Shown: piece by piece, positions 1-12,000 of the stretch
How positions within the stretch are numbered: the stretch's first letter is position 1
Layout: each line of letters starts with the position of its first letter
NCBI GenBank assembly: GCA_914767715.1
Contig: OU612075.1
Span: 16,554,001-16,618,000 of the forward strand
DNA length: 64,000 nt
Direction of reading: 5' to 3'
Source: Membranipora membranacea
Taxonomy: Eukaryota > Bryozoa > Gymnolaemata > Cheilostomatida > Membraniporidae
Translations under genes and position numbers: made by a program
The notes under the pieces: generated by a model
Databases searched by the model: none
Told to the model about the DNA's origin: nothing
Seen by the model: only the letters and a program-made list of their open reading frames with translations

Positions 1-1
1 T

Positions 2-199
2 CCTTCTTTTTCGAAAATTCGAGTCCCCAATTTCAAGCTTGTAATCAACGGGGTTAAAAATTTTGTTCGGGGCTATGAACCTTTGCATATTTTAAGATAT
101 TCGAATACCCGCTGTGATCAAGTGATGAATAGTTTGATTTGGTCACTTACTGAAGATAGAGATGAATGCAAAGATCTTCAGAGGAGTGAGGCATAGATT
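2..199 (+). other. Open reading frame cut by the left window edge, unrecognised
   Basis: A frame without stops runs from the window edge to a TAG at 197-199, about 65 codons. It contains the short peptide VINGVKNFVRGYEPLH. A second stop-free frame (199-480) begins where it stops, so this may be a decayed coding region with a frame change. I do not recognise the family. It could be the tail of a mobile element or a host exon entering from the left. Confidence 0.25.
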
Positions 200-597
200 T
201 GCGAGTTCATCCGAGGATTCTTTTCATTATGCAGAAGGTCACACAAGGGGCCATAAACAGCGGAACATTCAGTGTGAATGAGATACCAGCCAATAGTACT
301 GCATCCAGGCACACTAATTTCGAGATTACACTATTAGTATGTGTATCTCTGATCGATAGAGCTTCTGTCGCAAATATTGAGCACCTACATTTGGCTGAAA
401 GAGAGGACAACTTTAATTTGATCACAGACATGATCGAAACAGAATTACCTAGCTCTGCATTATTAGTTCTCTTTTACTGAGCTTAGGCTAGCAATTCACA
501 GTTTCGATGTCACTTTTCTTGTCAAAAATATGTGCTAAATGCTCTTCTAAACTGTTAAAAGGTGATATCAGATTTTCTAAATATAAATTAGAATATT

Positions 598-661
598 TTA
601 ACAAAGAATGAGAAAATGATAAGTGTATATCCAAAAGTTTGGGTAATCATCCATACGTCTC
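598..661 (-). other. Possible last exon of the minus-strand membrane protein gene
   Basis: On the minus strand an acceptor (TTTAG) precedes a 64-base exon reading about 20 residues rich in aromatic and hydrophobic residues, then TAA. Its phase (one base completing an AG-split arginine codon) matches the last supported exon at 1166-1254. The link rests only on phase and position. The rest of 200-1165 shows no other exon I can support. Confidence 0.22.
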
Positions 662-1165
662 CTAAATACTGAATTTCAGCTGCACTCAAGCTAAGTGAAT
701 TAATTCACTCTCTATCGATCAGAGATATACATGCAATAGTATATCACGTCATCAGTGTGGCATCCAGGGCAAGTACCTATGAAAAGAAAAAAAGAAAGTT
801 CATCAAAATAAGTAAGGGAAGGGCCCACCTGTTCTGTGAGGTTCTCACCTCATCTTTATATTAAATTTTTCAGGATGCCGGGCAGCTGTCAATTTTAAAG
901 AATAAATTTTTGATCCATTAATTTATTATTTAACTCATTGGCTACAGGCTGATTTTTTGGAATTACTAACTTTGAATTATTTTATCTTATCTCATGCACT
1001 AGACTTAGAAATCATTGTAATACAATAATTTTATTACCCATCATACTCTGATCAGTGTGTTAACACCTGGACTTTGGTGTGTTTAATTTTCCCCTCACTA
1101 TTTATCACCACAATAACAGATCATTGACTGACTCCATTAATTTCTACCTTGCATCCACAACTCAC

Positions 1166-4100
1166 CTGATACATCCTGCGTAGAGAGCGAATAGCGGTAT
1201 TAGTATCGGTTTAGTGCGTGTCAAGGTGAACAGGAACACTATGGTGAAAAGTATCTGTGGGAAGAGATGAAATCAAACAACATTATAACTGCTATTGTCA
1301 TCTTTCTTGACTTTCCCTGTTTGGTTTTCAACTAAAACTCAATACCCTCTGATGGTAAATGATAAGAATCTTCAACTTCAAGACTCACACAAAACAGTTT
1401 AAAATATCAAGATTTTTGTTAATAGTAGTTGATATCGCTAGCTTTTCTATAGTATTTATCATTCGTACCGCAGTTACCCAAAGGCCTACCTCTACAAACC
1501 TGAAGGTGACTCATGGTACAATTCAAGTTTGTGCAGGACAGTCAACTCCTTATCACTCATAGTCATTGTATAAGGGGGATAATTTCTAAAGGTATTAATG
1601 ATTTTTATCTTTATCTGTATTTTTATCAGTACAGCAGTACTTAGTGTCTGACTATAAACTACTTTGTGCTAAGATGTCACTTACCTGAAAATCCATGTCA
1701 ACCAAATTTGCCGGATGCAGAATACACAGTATGTTGGTGAGAAATTAACCCTCCTTCAAAGTAACTTGCCTGTAAGAGAAATATTACGGCTAACTACAAC
1801 TTAGAACAAACATTATCAACTAGGGCTAGGAATCTCACTCCAAAAGGAAAGGGAAATATGCAGCAGAAAACACATTCACAGCCAAAAAACTTAAAATATA
1901 TGATATAAATTTTATTTGCTGATATAGTTAGTCATTAGGACATATGAGGCCATGCACAACTATAGCAGAACAATCAAGTGAATTTGTTAAAAATAATATT
2001 ATTAAGGAGGGCTGTTCTATTGAAAGTTTTGTTGTTAGTATGATGGCATGGCATGGTCATTGGTGGAAACTTTATCTATGAAAAGAGAACATAAAAGCTA
2101 TAGGAATTTAGTTCAGCATGTTTTAAAATAGAGTAAAATCTCACCAAACCGTCCAATAGCGGTATAGCACTCAGATACAATATCCCATCATATGGTAGCT
2201 CTGTGATGCTCATACTCTGTCTGTGCACATCTCTGATCAGCCGCACACCAGCTGGAGGCAGGGCTATAAGTAAGGGTTATTGAAGGAACGGGTCAGGATA
2301 TGTCAAAGAATATCTTAAATGACATTATGGGAAATTCCAAAATAATACATGTATTGTTTTGGAATTCCCCATAATGTGAGTGTTATGCTGTTGATGTCAG
2401 CAGGATCCCAGTGGGGGTTATGATAGCTTGCAGTCACTGGGCAGTGTATATTGTATACCGCTCATGTACTCATATTATGTAAAACTGAAGAAATTTCATG
2501 CTGATTTTCAGTTTGATATAACCTGTTTTTGATCCTTGATTCTTGGAATTAGGGTTTAGGGTGGCTGCAGCTGGACATTGGTGTATATGAGAAGCTACCA
2601 AAAGGCCCCTAATTGTTCAAATGCAACGAAAATATAACCAGGTATGAATAAGACTCTAGCGCACGGCATTTATGATTTGTCATGTATGGTGAACCCTACT
2701 TGGGATGAAAGGTGGTGACATTGATAACTAGCTCTATAATGTACTCTCACCGACTGCTATGAGTATGCAAGGCAGGATAACTCTAACACACAGACATATA
2801 ATTAGCATCACTTTGTGGTATTTTCTGCTTTGCACCAGCACTATCTATCCCACATGGACGAATGTCCACTAAAACATAGAGGAAACAACTCACAAATCAC
2901 GCAAGCCCGATTAGAAACTGCCATGACTTGCCATGTGAATAATTTAGATATACCAACACCAGCCACCCCACGGAGCAATCTTGATTTTCAGTGACTAATT
3001 TTCAAGAAATGAAAATCATACAGACCGATTCTGCACTGACATTGCCTTTCAATAAGTCTGATAGACAATTTGGTTATCCGTAAAACATCTTGACACGTTT
3101 GTGTCACATCTTTGGTGTGGTTTGAATTAAATGTCACATACAATGTATGTATCAAGATTATGCATGGTTCTGCTGCTCAAGACTAAAATATGCATATCTG
3201 TGATGCAGCAAAGAATGATTGAACCCCAGAATGTTAGTAACTCACTTGGAAAAGCACAGAGTAATCTCCCTATATAGAGTCCAAGACCAAAGATGGCTAA
3301 TAATTCTGTCATCTCATCAGGGGCAATGGTGGCATATCTTGGTTCACAGCCTAGGCAGATAAGAAATCACAATTAAGACAAGAGGAAGTTGATCCTAAAG
3401 TGAGCACCTGTGACTTACATGATGATAATATCTTGCAGTTTTGACAAAACAAATTATATTCTGGGTTTAAACTGTACTTGTCATTCATTGACTTCTCCTG
3501 GTTCAGTTGTGTTGTGAAAATATTCCCATACTTTTTGACTTGGTGTCTATAAAAGCTAATCAAAGATGGTTTTGATGACCTGACTTTGAGACATGAGATA
3601 TATTATAATAAATCCCATTTCTATCAGTGTATTCTTACAACATTCTAAACAATCGAATTTTTTTTGATCATGTCAAACTAAACTTAATTGCCACACAACC
3701 AAACAGTCTCCTTGACATCTTTAAAAAACCACATCATTTGTAACCTCATCGGCTAACAGAATACGAACAAATTTAAAATAATTTTGCGGCATGCAAGTTG
3801 CTTCCCCATTGTCAGTGGTGTATCATGTTGCGCAAACTCTGAATTTTTTATTCTTTCATGGTTTCAGTTGAAGCAACAAGGGCGAACTTTGAGGGCTAAT
3901 TTTGTGGGCTGATATTTTATGCTGTACCATCATCTTAAAGTGTCGGTCCTACAAGCCATGTTTGGTCAGTAGGGCAGATGAAATAAAACAGCCTGTGAAT
4001 CTAATTGCAGTAAAACTGCTCCTAAGTCTGAAAATTGGATCATAGTTGATCATAGTGATTTATTGCCTCCACCTATACACTATGATCGACTATGATCCTT

Positions 4101-4460
4101 GCTCATATATTTAAAAAAACTAAAATGCTATTCTCCGCAATTTTCATATTTTAATTTTTTTTATTTGCGCTATGAACTCACAATATTTGATATACTGGGG
4201 TTATATATACCCACTTTTCTAATAGGACTGACCCTTTAAAGAATACCCTCTCAATTCTAACTGATCATGTGTGTATACATTCTTTTTAAAGCTAAACATA
4301 CCAGGTGGGTGATGCTTGGTACCATCATTAAGGTTACTAGAGGAAAAATAAACTTTGTGAACATCAAGAACTAAGCCTTGGTTGAAAGTTGGGCAGGCTC
4401 TGTACCTGTTATATCCTTGATGGGTCGCTTGATATCCACGATATCTGACATCAAACCCTC
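1166..4460 (-). CDS. Partial gene for an unrecognised multi-pass membrane protein (five supported exons)
   Basis: Minus-strand exons, 5' to 3': 4302-4460, 3246-3350, 2145-2263, 1685-1769 and 1166-1254. Each has GT-AG borders, and the phases fit (1, 1, 0, then 0 after the fourth). The first exon encodes a tyrosine-rich luminal-looking stretch containing RYRACPTFNQG. The second contains a hydrophobic segment (LLAIFGLGLYIG). The third reads LPPAGVRLIRDVHRQ. The fourth and fifth contain hydrophobic helices, the fifth reading ILFTIVFLFTL. The fourth exon is 85 bases, one more than the frame allows: both halves are good coding sequence in different frames, so there is a one-base insertion near 1738-1745, or an assembly error. 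Start and end exons were not found. I do not recognise the family, and function is unknown. Confidence 0.55.
2323..2376. repeat. 54-bp imperfect palindrome
   Basis: Two 26-base arms, starting CATTATGGG and ending CCCATAATG, pair at about 24 of 26 positions around a central ACATGT-like turn. It lies in sequence upstream (minus sense) of exon 2145-2263, so it would be an intronic hairpin in the membrane protein gene. It may be a tiny MITE or a snapback remnant. Confidence 0.6.
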
Positions 4461-4824
4461 CTATATAATACATAGAATATAACGTATATCAATATGTATG
4501 CTCACAGTCCGATGGAGGTTGTGCTCGCTATTTTCCGTAGCTAATAGATTGTCTAGAAAAATTCATAGATCATATTATAACTTCTTTTTTCCGCAGGTGA
4601 GGAATGTTATTTACTTTTAGATAAATATCCTCACACAAATTGGAGCAAAACCCGATCATTGCTAAAAGTGGCGATGGATTTTGCAAATCGTCACAGTGTG
4701 AGGTTCATTGTAACAATGCAAGCAGATTGTCTCAAATGAGACATTATAGCACCCACCTCATATTTATGGAGATGAAGAAGTCAGATGAGATTTTTTTTTA
4801 CTTTTTCTTCGCTATCCAGTAGGC
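4461..4824. other. No supported gene
   Basis: This stretch should contain an intron or 5' exons of the minus-strand membrane gene, but I find no exon with matching phase. A short open frame at 4640-4822 has no family signal. Confidence 0.4.
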
Positions 4825-5190
4825 AACAACTGAGCTGTGCTGGTGGACAAAGACATCTAATGTGGAAGTGCACAGAATGAGTCGGCAGCACTCAGTGTCT
4901 CAGATGATCAAAGTAAGATGATGGCGTTACCTGGGGCAACCTGAGAAGGCAGGGCTCATTCCAACACACTAGGTTGGGTTGGGCACCTGAAGGGAAAAGG
5001 AGATGCGGGAGACCAAAGAAAACCTGGAGGATGACGGCTCTTGATCAGTTACAGACTTTTTTGCATCGAATCTTGGAGTGAAGCTGCAGAGATGGCAAAA
5101 GATCGGTCGAGATAGAGGGAGCAGGAGATGAATATACTGGCGCAATATTCCAGAAGGAATCCTGCAACCTAAGTGAAGTAAGTGAAGGCA
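4825..5190 (+). pseudogene. Decayed LINE reverse-transcriptase C-terminal tail
   Basis: Read on the plus strand with several frame changes, this matches the tail typical of endonuclease/reverse-transcriptase proteins. There is a tryptophan/arginine-rich stretch (RWWRYLGQPEKAGL), a glycine/lysine linker (REKEMRETKENL), then the hallmark ending SWSEAAEMAKDRSR. Stops and frameshifts are frequent, so it is a dead fragment. It lies upstream of the minus-strand membrane gene. Confidence 0.6.
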
Positions 5191-6588
5191 ACTGAGCGTT
5201 CCACTGTTTATGTGCTTAATAAACTTGTTTAGAGAAAATCAAAATCTTGATGAAATGTGGAAAGTTTGTCAAGGACGCCATATTTAAATATAGTTATTTC
5301 TGCATCAAAACTACTATTTCACAGTTATTTGAAGCAATGTCGAGCGTTTTGAGATGGATTTTAGCCTCTCCACATAAATGATGTCACACAGTTAAATAAC
5401 AAATATGCTTGATATAATAGGCTACGCATCAATTTTTTTACGCCTTAAGGAAGTCTGATTCAGTCTCAGTTAATTTTTGCCATAGAGGCAATGTGCTTTA
5501 GTTTTATTTCTGTGAAGAAATGACTAGAATGACTAGAATAGACGTTTCTTGATTAACTTGCTGCGTTTTGACTCAGATAAATAAATGTTGCCTTTCATTG
5601 TGATTACTATCTCCTGATATATTACGGTGGGTATTCAATTATGATTGATATTAGGAATAAAACTAGTTTTTGACCATCGAATCAATGAAAAAATAAAATA
5701 CAACATATTTCCCAATCATATATACAGTTGTTAGTTAGGATTAATACCCTTATTTAAATAATATTGTGCAATTTTGATTGATAATAGTTTTTGACAACCC
5801 CCACCTGTCCAACAGAAGAATTTGTCAATAAAGCAAAGGCAATCCATTCATATTTTTTTCTGCCAACCCAAAATAATGCTCTCCCGTCCAGCACAGACCG
5901 ACAATCCAAATTCTTTTGTACTTCCATAAAAATGTGCCCGCCCATCAATGGCCGCCTGTCCAACTGAACCATGTACAAGGGCATGCATGGAAGGATGGAC
6001 AAGAATCCTGTATGCCACACATCCGTGCCACAGGTCCCTTATTTCCAGTACAATATAGAATAATCAAGTCCAAGATAAGGATTTTCTGATATTTCTGCTT
6101 GATTGTTATGTTCACTATAGGATTAGTGATGGAGATGCCTGAATGAAAGACTTTACGTGAGAATTTCAATATCTATGTTGAAGATGGAAATGGGATACCG
6201 GGCATTTCCTAAATTACCTCAACAAAATTTCTCTCATGTTTGGGTGCGGTCTACCAGAAATAACATGTAACGGCACAAGATGACTTTTTACGCTAGCGTT
6301 ACCACTTGTTACCATGGTGATGTGATGGTCTCTTAACCTTGGTATTGGAGATCAGTCGTTTGTGAAGGGGATTTGGTATTTTATGACAACCTAAAACCTG
6401 ATTAACTTGTTTGTAAATGTACTATCATTTCCTCATCTGCCAATTTCAAAGCAAATATTGAGGTTTTCATATTTACACAGCTGAGATTGGCCAATGTTAT
6501 CCAATCAAAAGTATCCTTTTTATGAGAAATCTCTACTAGTACCTCTTTGGGTCACCCTCTGATAGATGTCCTTGAGTGATCATGCTTC
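5191..6588. other. Intergenic sequence, no supported gene
   Basis: AT-rich sequence with no exon I can support. A 200-base patch at 5800-6060 repeats the words GGACAG and GGGCGGGC on the minus strand and is stop-poor there, but no splice sites or family motif go with it. The 5' boundary of the LINE that follows is not visible. Confidence 0.4.
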
Positions 6589-8763
6589 ATGGTTGAGCCA
6601 ATGAGATTCTTTGCAGCTACCACACTGCAATTAGTGAATGTGAATATGAGCCATGTGATTTGCTGTTCTGCTGACAAACCAGATGACTTACCCAAATTTC
6701 CTCCGCTAGGAAGTAGTGACCACGACACCGTATATCTACCTACAACAGCGGTGACACGCAGAGAATCCGAATATTACTACTCGAGAAAACCCACACCACA
6801 AACACGAATAGCGATCCAAGAAGATGTTACATCCATCAAGTGGGACACAATCACCACTCTGTCTGATGTGAATCAACAGGCTGAGGCTATTCAACACACT
6901 ATGACCAATATCGTAGACAAACACTGCCCTAAGAGACGTTATAAGAAATCCAACAAATCCGCACCCTGGTTTGACAGTTTGGCACGGAAACTAATAAATG
7001 CTAAGAAGAAGTCGTACAGTAGAGGATCCCCTTCATCTAAGTTTTTCTCACGTCTACTGAAAAAACACCTACGGACAATAAAGAAGAAATGGATCGTCAA
7101 GAAACTTGATGATAGAAACCCAAAGACGTGCTGGAATGTTATCAACACACTCAGAGGCAAATACAAAACTAAGACAAAAGAAAGCTACAACCTAAACGGC
7201 GAACACCTAAACCAACAGCAGACAGCTGATAGACTCAATGACTATTTCTCATCAGTTGGAGGAACCCCGACTAGCATAACCCCTGACACCGCCAGTCATG
7301 AGAGTGCTACACCCCTGACTGTTACAGTCGATCAGGTATATAAATGGCTCATAGATATTGACACAAGGAAGGCTACACATTCACATGACTTCCCATCATG
7401 GGTTACACGAATGTGTGCAGACGAGCTTTGCTTTCCTATATGTACTATCATAAACAGCTGTTTTAAATGTGGTTATTTTCCTGATATTTGGAAGTGTGCA
7501 GAGATAGTACCAATCGAAAAAAAGAAGTCTGTTGATACTGAATCAGATTTTAGACCTATTTCCTTGTTATGGCACCTGGGCAAAATTATTGAAAAAGCTG
7601 TTATGCATTTTTATGTTCAGTTTGTTTTACCAACCATTGATGGAAACCAGTATGCGTATCAGAAAGGCCGAGGTACAGTAGATGCAATCATAGCTGCTAT
7701 CGATAATTGGACCCAATTATTAGATGAACCAAAGTCAAAATATTTGACAGTCGCTTTCCTTGACATGTCAAAGGCTTTTGACAAGATGGACAGAGGAAAA
7801 CTGATAGATATGCTAACGAGGAAGGGTATCAACTATAATCTAGTGCAAATCATCAACAGCTTCCTCACACACCGATACCAATCAGTACGCATCGGCAACA
7901 ATACCAGCCGAACATTACCAGTTATAAATGGAACACCCCAGGGAACATTGCTAGGTCCAGTCTTCTGGCTTTTATATGTGGACAGCCTTGAAGTTGAATG
8001 TGACATAATAAAATACGCAGATGACCTGACATTAACAGGCCTGCCCGCTAAAACACTTAACCAACAACTGGACCTCCAAACCTCTCTAGACACAGTATCG
8101 ACATGGTGCGATGAGTATAATATGGTGGCTAATGCAAAAAAGTCATCTATTATGCATCTGACTAACAAACATGCTCGATACCAATTCCAACCACCAACTC
8201 TGAAGCTGAATGGAGAACAAATACCACCGACAACTAAGACTAGATTTCTAGGAATCACTATCGATCAGCATCTGTCTTTCGAAGACCATGTAGACTCGAT
8301 CCTGAAGAACGTCAGACCGCTAACCTATACCCTTCTTAACCTCAAACGCTCTGGCGTACCTCAGCGGTTACTGACGAGGTTCTACCTCACATGTATACGG
8401 CCTCGTATGACATATGGAAGTGTAGCCTGGTTCTGCATGATGACCGACCAACAGAAAAAACGAGTAATCCAGCTGGAAAAACTCTCACTGAAAATTATAG
8501 CCCCAGGCTGTGACGAGTATAGTGAAAGGATAGCCCTGCTAAACATCATACCACTAGACGAATATATTGACTCTATGTGCCATCAACACGTCGACAAGAT
8601 CAAGACACCTGGGCACTGCCTGCATCATTTACTACCTCAACCGAGTGCTCGCAGACCTAGTAGACATACAACGCGCCTCAACACCAGCTCACGAACTGAA
8701 TTGAGAGGCAACACTTTACTCATGTGTTACAGCAATGCCGGATGTGTAAATTATAAAGTCTAA
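6589..8763 (+). CDS. 5'-truncated LINE ORF2 with intact reverse transcriptase (724 codons)
   Basis: The uninterrupted ORF keeps only the end of an AP-type endonuclease (PPLGSSDHDTV, residues about 40-50, the terminal SDH motif). A basic linker follows, then a full reverse-transcriptase domain: RPISLLWHLGKIIEK, the first catalytic aspartate in FLDMSKAFDKMD (residue 392), GTPQGTLLGP, and the catalytic KYADDLTL (YADD at 476-479). A thumb/C-terminal region with LGITIDQHLSFEDH follows. Reverse transcriptases of this CR1/Jockey-like type copy the element RNA at a nicked target. The endonuclease is almost entirely missing, so this copy is probably dead by 5' truncation. Non-coding tail sequence continues to about 8915, ending in an A-rich AATAAAG-type run. 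The lack of any stop suggests recent insertion. Confidence 0.88.
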   Translation: MVEPMRFFAATTLQLVNVNMSHVICCSADKPDDLPKFPPLGSSDHDTVYLPTTAVTRRESEYYYSRKPTPQTRIAIQEDVTSIKWDTITTLSDVNQQAEAIQHTMTNIVDKHCPKRRYKKSNKSAPWFDSLARKLINAKKKSYSRGSPSSKFFSRLLKKHLRTIKKKWIVKKLDDRNPKTCWNVINTLRGKYKTKTKESYNLNGEHLNQQQTADRLNDYFSSVGGTPTSITPDTASHESATPLTVTVDQVYKWLIDIDTRKATHSHDFPSWVTRMCADELCFPICTIINSCFKCGYFPDIWKCAEIVPIEKKKSVDTESDFRPISLLWHLGKIIEKAVMHFYVQFVLPTIDGNQYAYQKGRGTVDAIIAAIDNWTQLLDEPKSKYLTVAFLDMSKAFDKMDRGKLIDMLTRKGINYNLVQIINSFLTHRYQSVRIGNNTSRTLPVINGTPQGTLLGPVFWLLYVDSLEVECDIIKYADDLTLTGLPAKTLNQQLDLQTSLDTVSTWCDEYNMVANAKKSSIMHLTNKHARYQFQPPTLKLNGEQIPPTTKTRFLGITIDQHLSFEDHVDSILKNVRPLTYTLLNLKRSGVPQRLLTRFYLTCIRPRMTYGSVAWFCMMTDQQKKRVIQLEKLSLKIIAPGCDEYSERIALLNIIPLDEYIDSMCHQHVDKIKTPGHCLHHLLPQPSARRPSRHTTRLNTSSRTELRGNTLLMCYSNAGCVNYKV

Positions 8764-9028
8764 GGATTAATTTTTTTCTGTTTTTTATTTTCATGCCCAG
8801 GTTGCCTTCCTTACTTATATTGTGATGAAACCTCTAAAGGTCGCCTCTAATTTTTAGAAGATGATCATTGGTTCAGTAATAAAGATTATATATCAAATAT
8901 CAAACAGTATAAAAAGGGAGCGATAGAATTATTTAAACACAATTCGGTTCTTTTATAACTTTAAACTAAACTATAAAAATATTTTCCAAACTAAGCATTT
9001 CTCAATAGTAGGACAAGTGTAGGTTAAT

Positions 9029-12000
9029 ATGAGGTGCCTTATGATAATACTTGGGTTAATATCCACTGTTAGTATAATGCTTTGTCAGGATGCCGATCGT
9101 AAGTAATTATTATTGCAATTCTTTTTAAAACACACCTACTTCTGTTATTTTTTAATGTAATTTGACCCTTTAAATTTATCGATCGGAAAAAAAAACCATT
9201 AGCCTTCATTAGCTTCTTCAAAGATTTTATAACTCTTCCCCCTAAATTTTCAGAATGCTTTCCAACTGAAAATCTACCACAAGATGGACGAGCACAGTTT
9301 GAAGACTCTGTAGATCTGCGCCTGAACATCACAGATCTAGATAACTACATTAACCTGTGTGACTATGGGCAGAACAACTCTTCTGATAGTGAGTCAATAA
9401 GAAGGACTAGTGAGAAATGTACAGAGTACCCGATAGATGTAGGACATGGAAGATGCAACAAGCCAGGTATGTGAAGTATACAACTAATACATTTGCTCAA
9501 TAAAATTCAGACTGGAAATGCACCAGATTGTATTCAATTGAGTTTTACGGTCACAACCTGTTTAACAGCGTATTAGATGTATGCGGGGAGACTGAGTTTT
9601 GCATTAACAATGCTATTACCCAGCCTCAATTGCCACTCAAATTCTATCTGCTCATGTTCTAAGAGACGGAAACTTCAATTACTTTTCTTTGTACATCTCA
9701 GAGCCGTCTACTCGGTATGGATACAATGCAGGACAGAGAGCTTGCACATCATTCCGGTATTTGGGGTGTGGAGGTAATGAGAATAACTTTGAGACCTTTG
9801 ATGAATGTGAAGCTGTTTGTGTTGATCCCTGTGCTTCACAACCTAACGTTGGGGTCCCTCAAGAGACATATGTTAACAAAGCTGGAGCAGGTCGAGGGTC
9901 AAATACTAATGGAGAGAGGAACCAGAAAATCAGCTGTCAGAGGTATGTTTAGTCATCTCACAGTCTATCTAACCTACATTGTGAATTAATTTTCTATATC
10001 AGAGGTGCTCAAACTATGGTCCGTGGGCCAACTTTGGCCCACTTGCCATTTTTAGGTGGCCCACTTGCCCATATTAAAACTCACCCGTTGCGGTTCAACT
10101 TTCATGTTTCACGCTTCGCGTAGATCTTGGGATCAATAATAAACTCAATACGCCTCTGACTGATAGCCTGCTTGCTTGGCGCAAAAAAGTCTGGCCCACT
10201 TCAATATGCTAATTTTTAAAAGTGGCCCACTGGCAAGAAAGTTTGAGCACCCCTGTTCTATATGTTTCCTGCAAAGCTCTATGACCAACTCTATTTTTGA
10301 GGATATATTAGCAAACCAGGCTCAAGACTAACTTCATGTTTCCTTTCAGACTTAAAACAAGCCGCAATAACACTAGAACTTACTCGGTGTCAAATAAAGC
10401 TGAAGAGGTCTCAAAATACAACCCCCATCGATTGCAAATTTACAAATCTGAGCAAAATTCAAGTTCGGAACAATCACGGTTACCAATTAAACCCTTAAAC
10501 TACTGCTACCAATTAAACCCTTAAACTACTACAGAATTCAATTTGTGCTCATTGAATTCTGTGTAGCTCCAAGATAACCAATTGAGCAATTAATCTCAGA
10601 ATTGTCACCTAATGGGCAAATAACTTGCACAAACTGATTTTCAAAATTAGGGCATGAAATTTATGCACTAGCTGATGACGTCAATAATTTCCACTAGTAA
10701 TACGGTAACTATGTCACATGATACTTACGGGATAATTAATTTCATACCCTGATTTTGTGCAAATTATTTGCTCATTAGGAGGCAATGCTGAGATTGCAGC
10801 CTCATATTATTACTTTTGAGTTATGCAGAATTCAATAAGCACACATTTGCCTGTGTAGCAGCAGTGGTTCAAGGATAACCGCTTCAACAAGGGGCAGGCA
10901 ACTCTTATTCATGCTCATATCACAAGAAATATTTTCACTTGTGTATTCAGATATGCCGGCTTGTACTATGCCTACAACCCAAGAACTAGATCATGTACGA
11001 GACTTCAATATCAGGGTTGTGGAGGTAATCGCAACCGCTTTGAGTCCTATCAAGAATGCACAAGTGTGTGCAAGGGCCAAGTTGCAGCAGAACCCATATC
11101 TGCAGAACCTGTTTCTGATCAGACATCACAGATATTTACGAGCAGACCAAGTGCTCGACTTCAGAGTGTTCAGAGATCCGGCAGAACTAAACGAGCGATC
11201 CAAGAAGGTGGTCAGGTGGGATTTCTTGTCTTTATGCAAAAAAAAAATAGTAGGCCTACATTGCGATTAGCAAGTTCTCTCATAAAGGTTTATCGGCCTA
11301 GCCTCTGCAACATTATATCATAATTAGTCTATCAAGTCCTTTTTAGCCACACATTTAACAATTCTGCAGGTGAGTGACAGCAGCAGAACAGAATTCTGTA
11401 GGCAGTTTGAGCAGACCTTCCCTGACGCTGCACAGATAGTGAAAACACTGGATCAAAGTACATCAGAAGATGCCGATACCGATCTGATAGCAGAACTTGA
11501 ATCACAGGTATGTCTGCTCCTGGTAAATCTCGCATCAATTATATGCATGCCTCAATAATATACCATTGTTTATAGCCGGTAACCACTTGTAAAGGGTACG
11601 CGTCACTAAGGCACACAACACATCCTAGCTGAGAGGCTTTGCAGTAGAGCTCAAAGACAGCAACTATATAAGCCACAGTTTCTTTCAACCATCTATATTA
11701 AGTTCATAGGTTAGTTGAGCGTGTGTCATCAAAACTAGGTCACACGGAGTAATTAATTATATTTTCAGTCACATACTCATGGCTGCCCTGGAAGTGGTAA
11801 TGAGTAGTAACAGATATTGTATAGCCTTTAGTTCTAGAGACCAGAGAAATGGATAAGAGACCAGAGAAATGGATAAATCATGCATCACTATAAATTAAAT
11901 AAAGCATCACTATATAATATCTCATTTAGATATCAGGAGAAGAGGATGAACAGACATCTGTAAATGTGAGACAGAAGAGATCTTTACTTGGATTGCTGAC

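Noticed and set aside
7833-8258. 141-codon minus-strand open frame
   Set aside because: Lies wholly opposite the reverse-transcriptase domain; antisense shadow.
10336-10524. Open frame after CTTTCAG in intron 3, phase-compatible with the mosaic protease gene
   Set aside because: No splice donor in frame before its stop and no cysteine in the position Kunitz domain 2 would need; kept only as a candidate to test.
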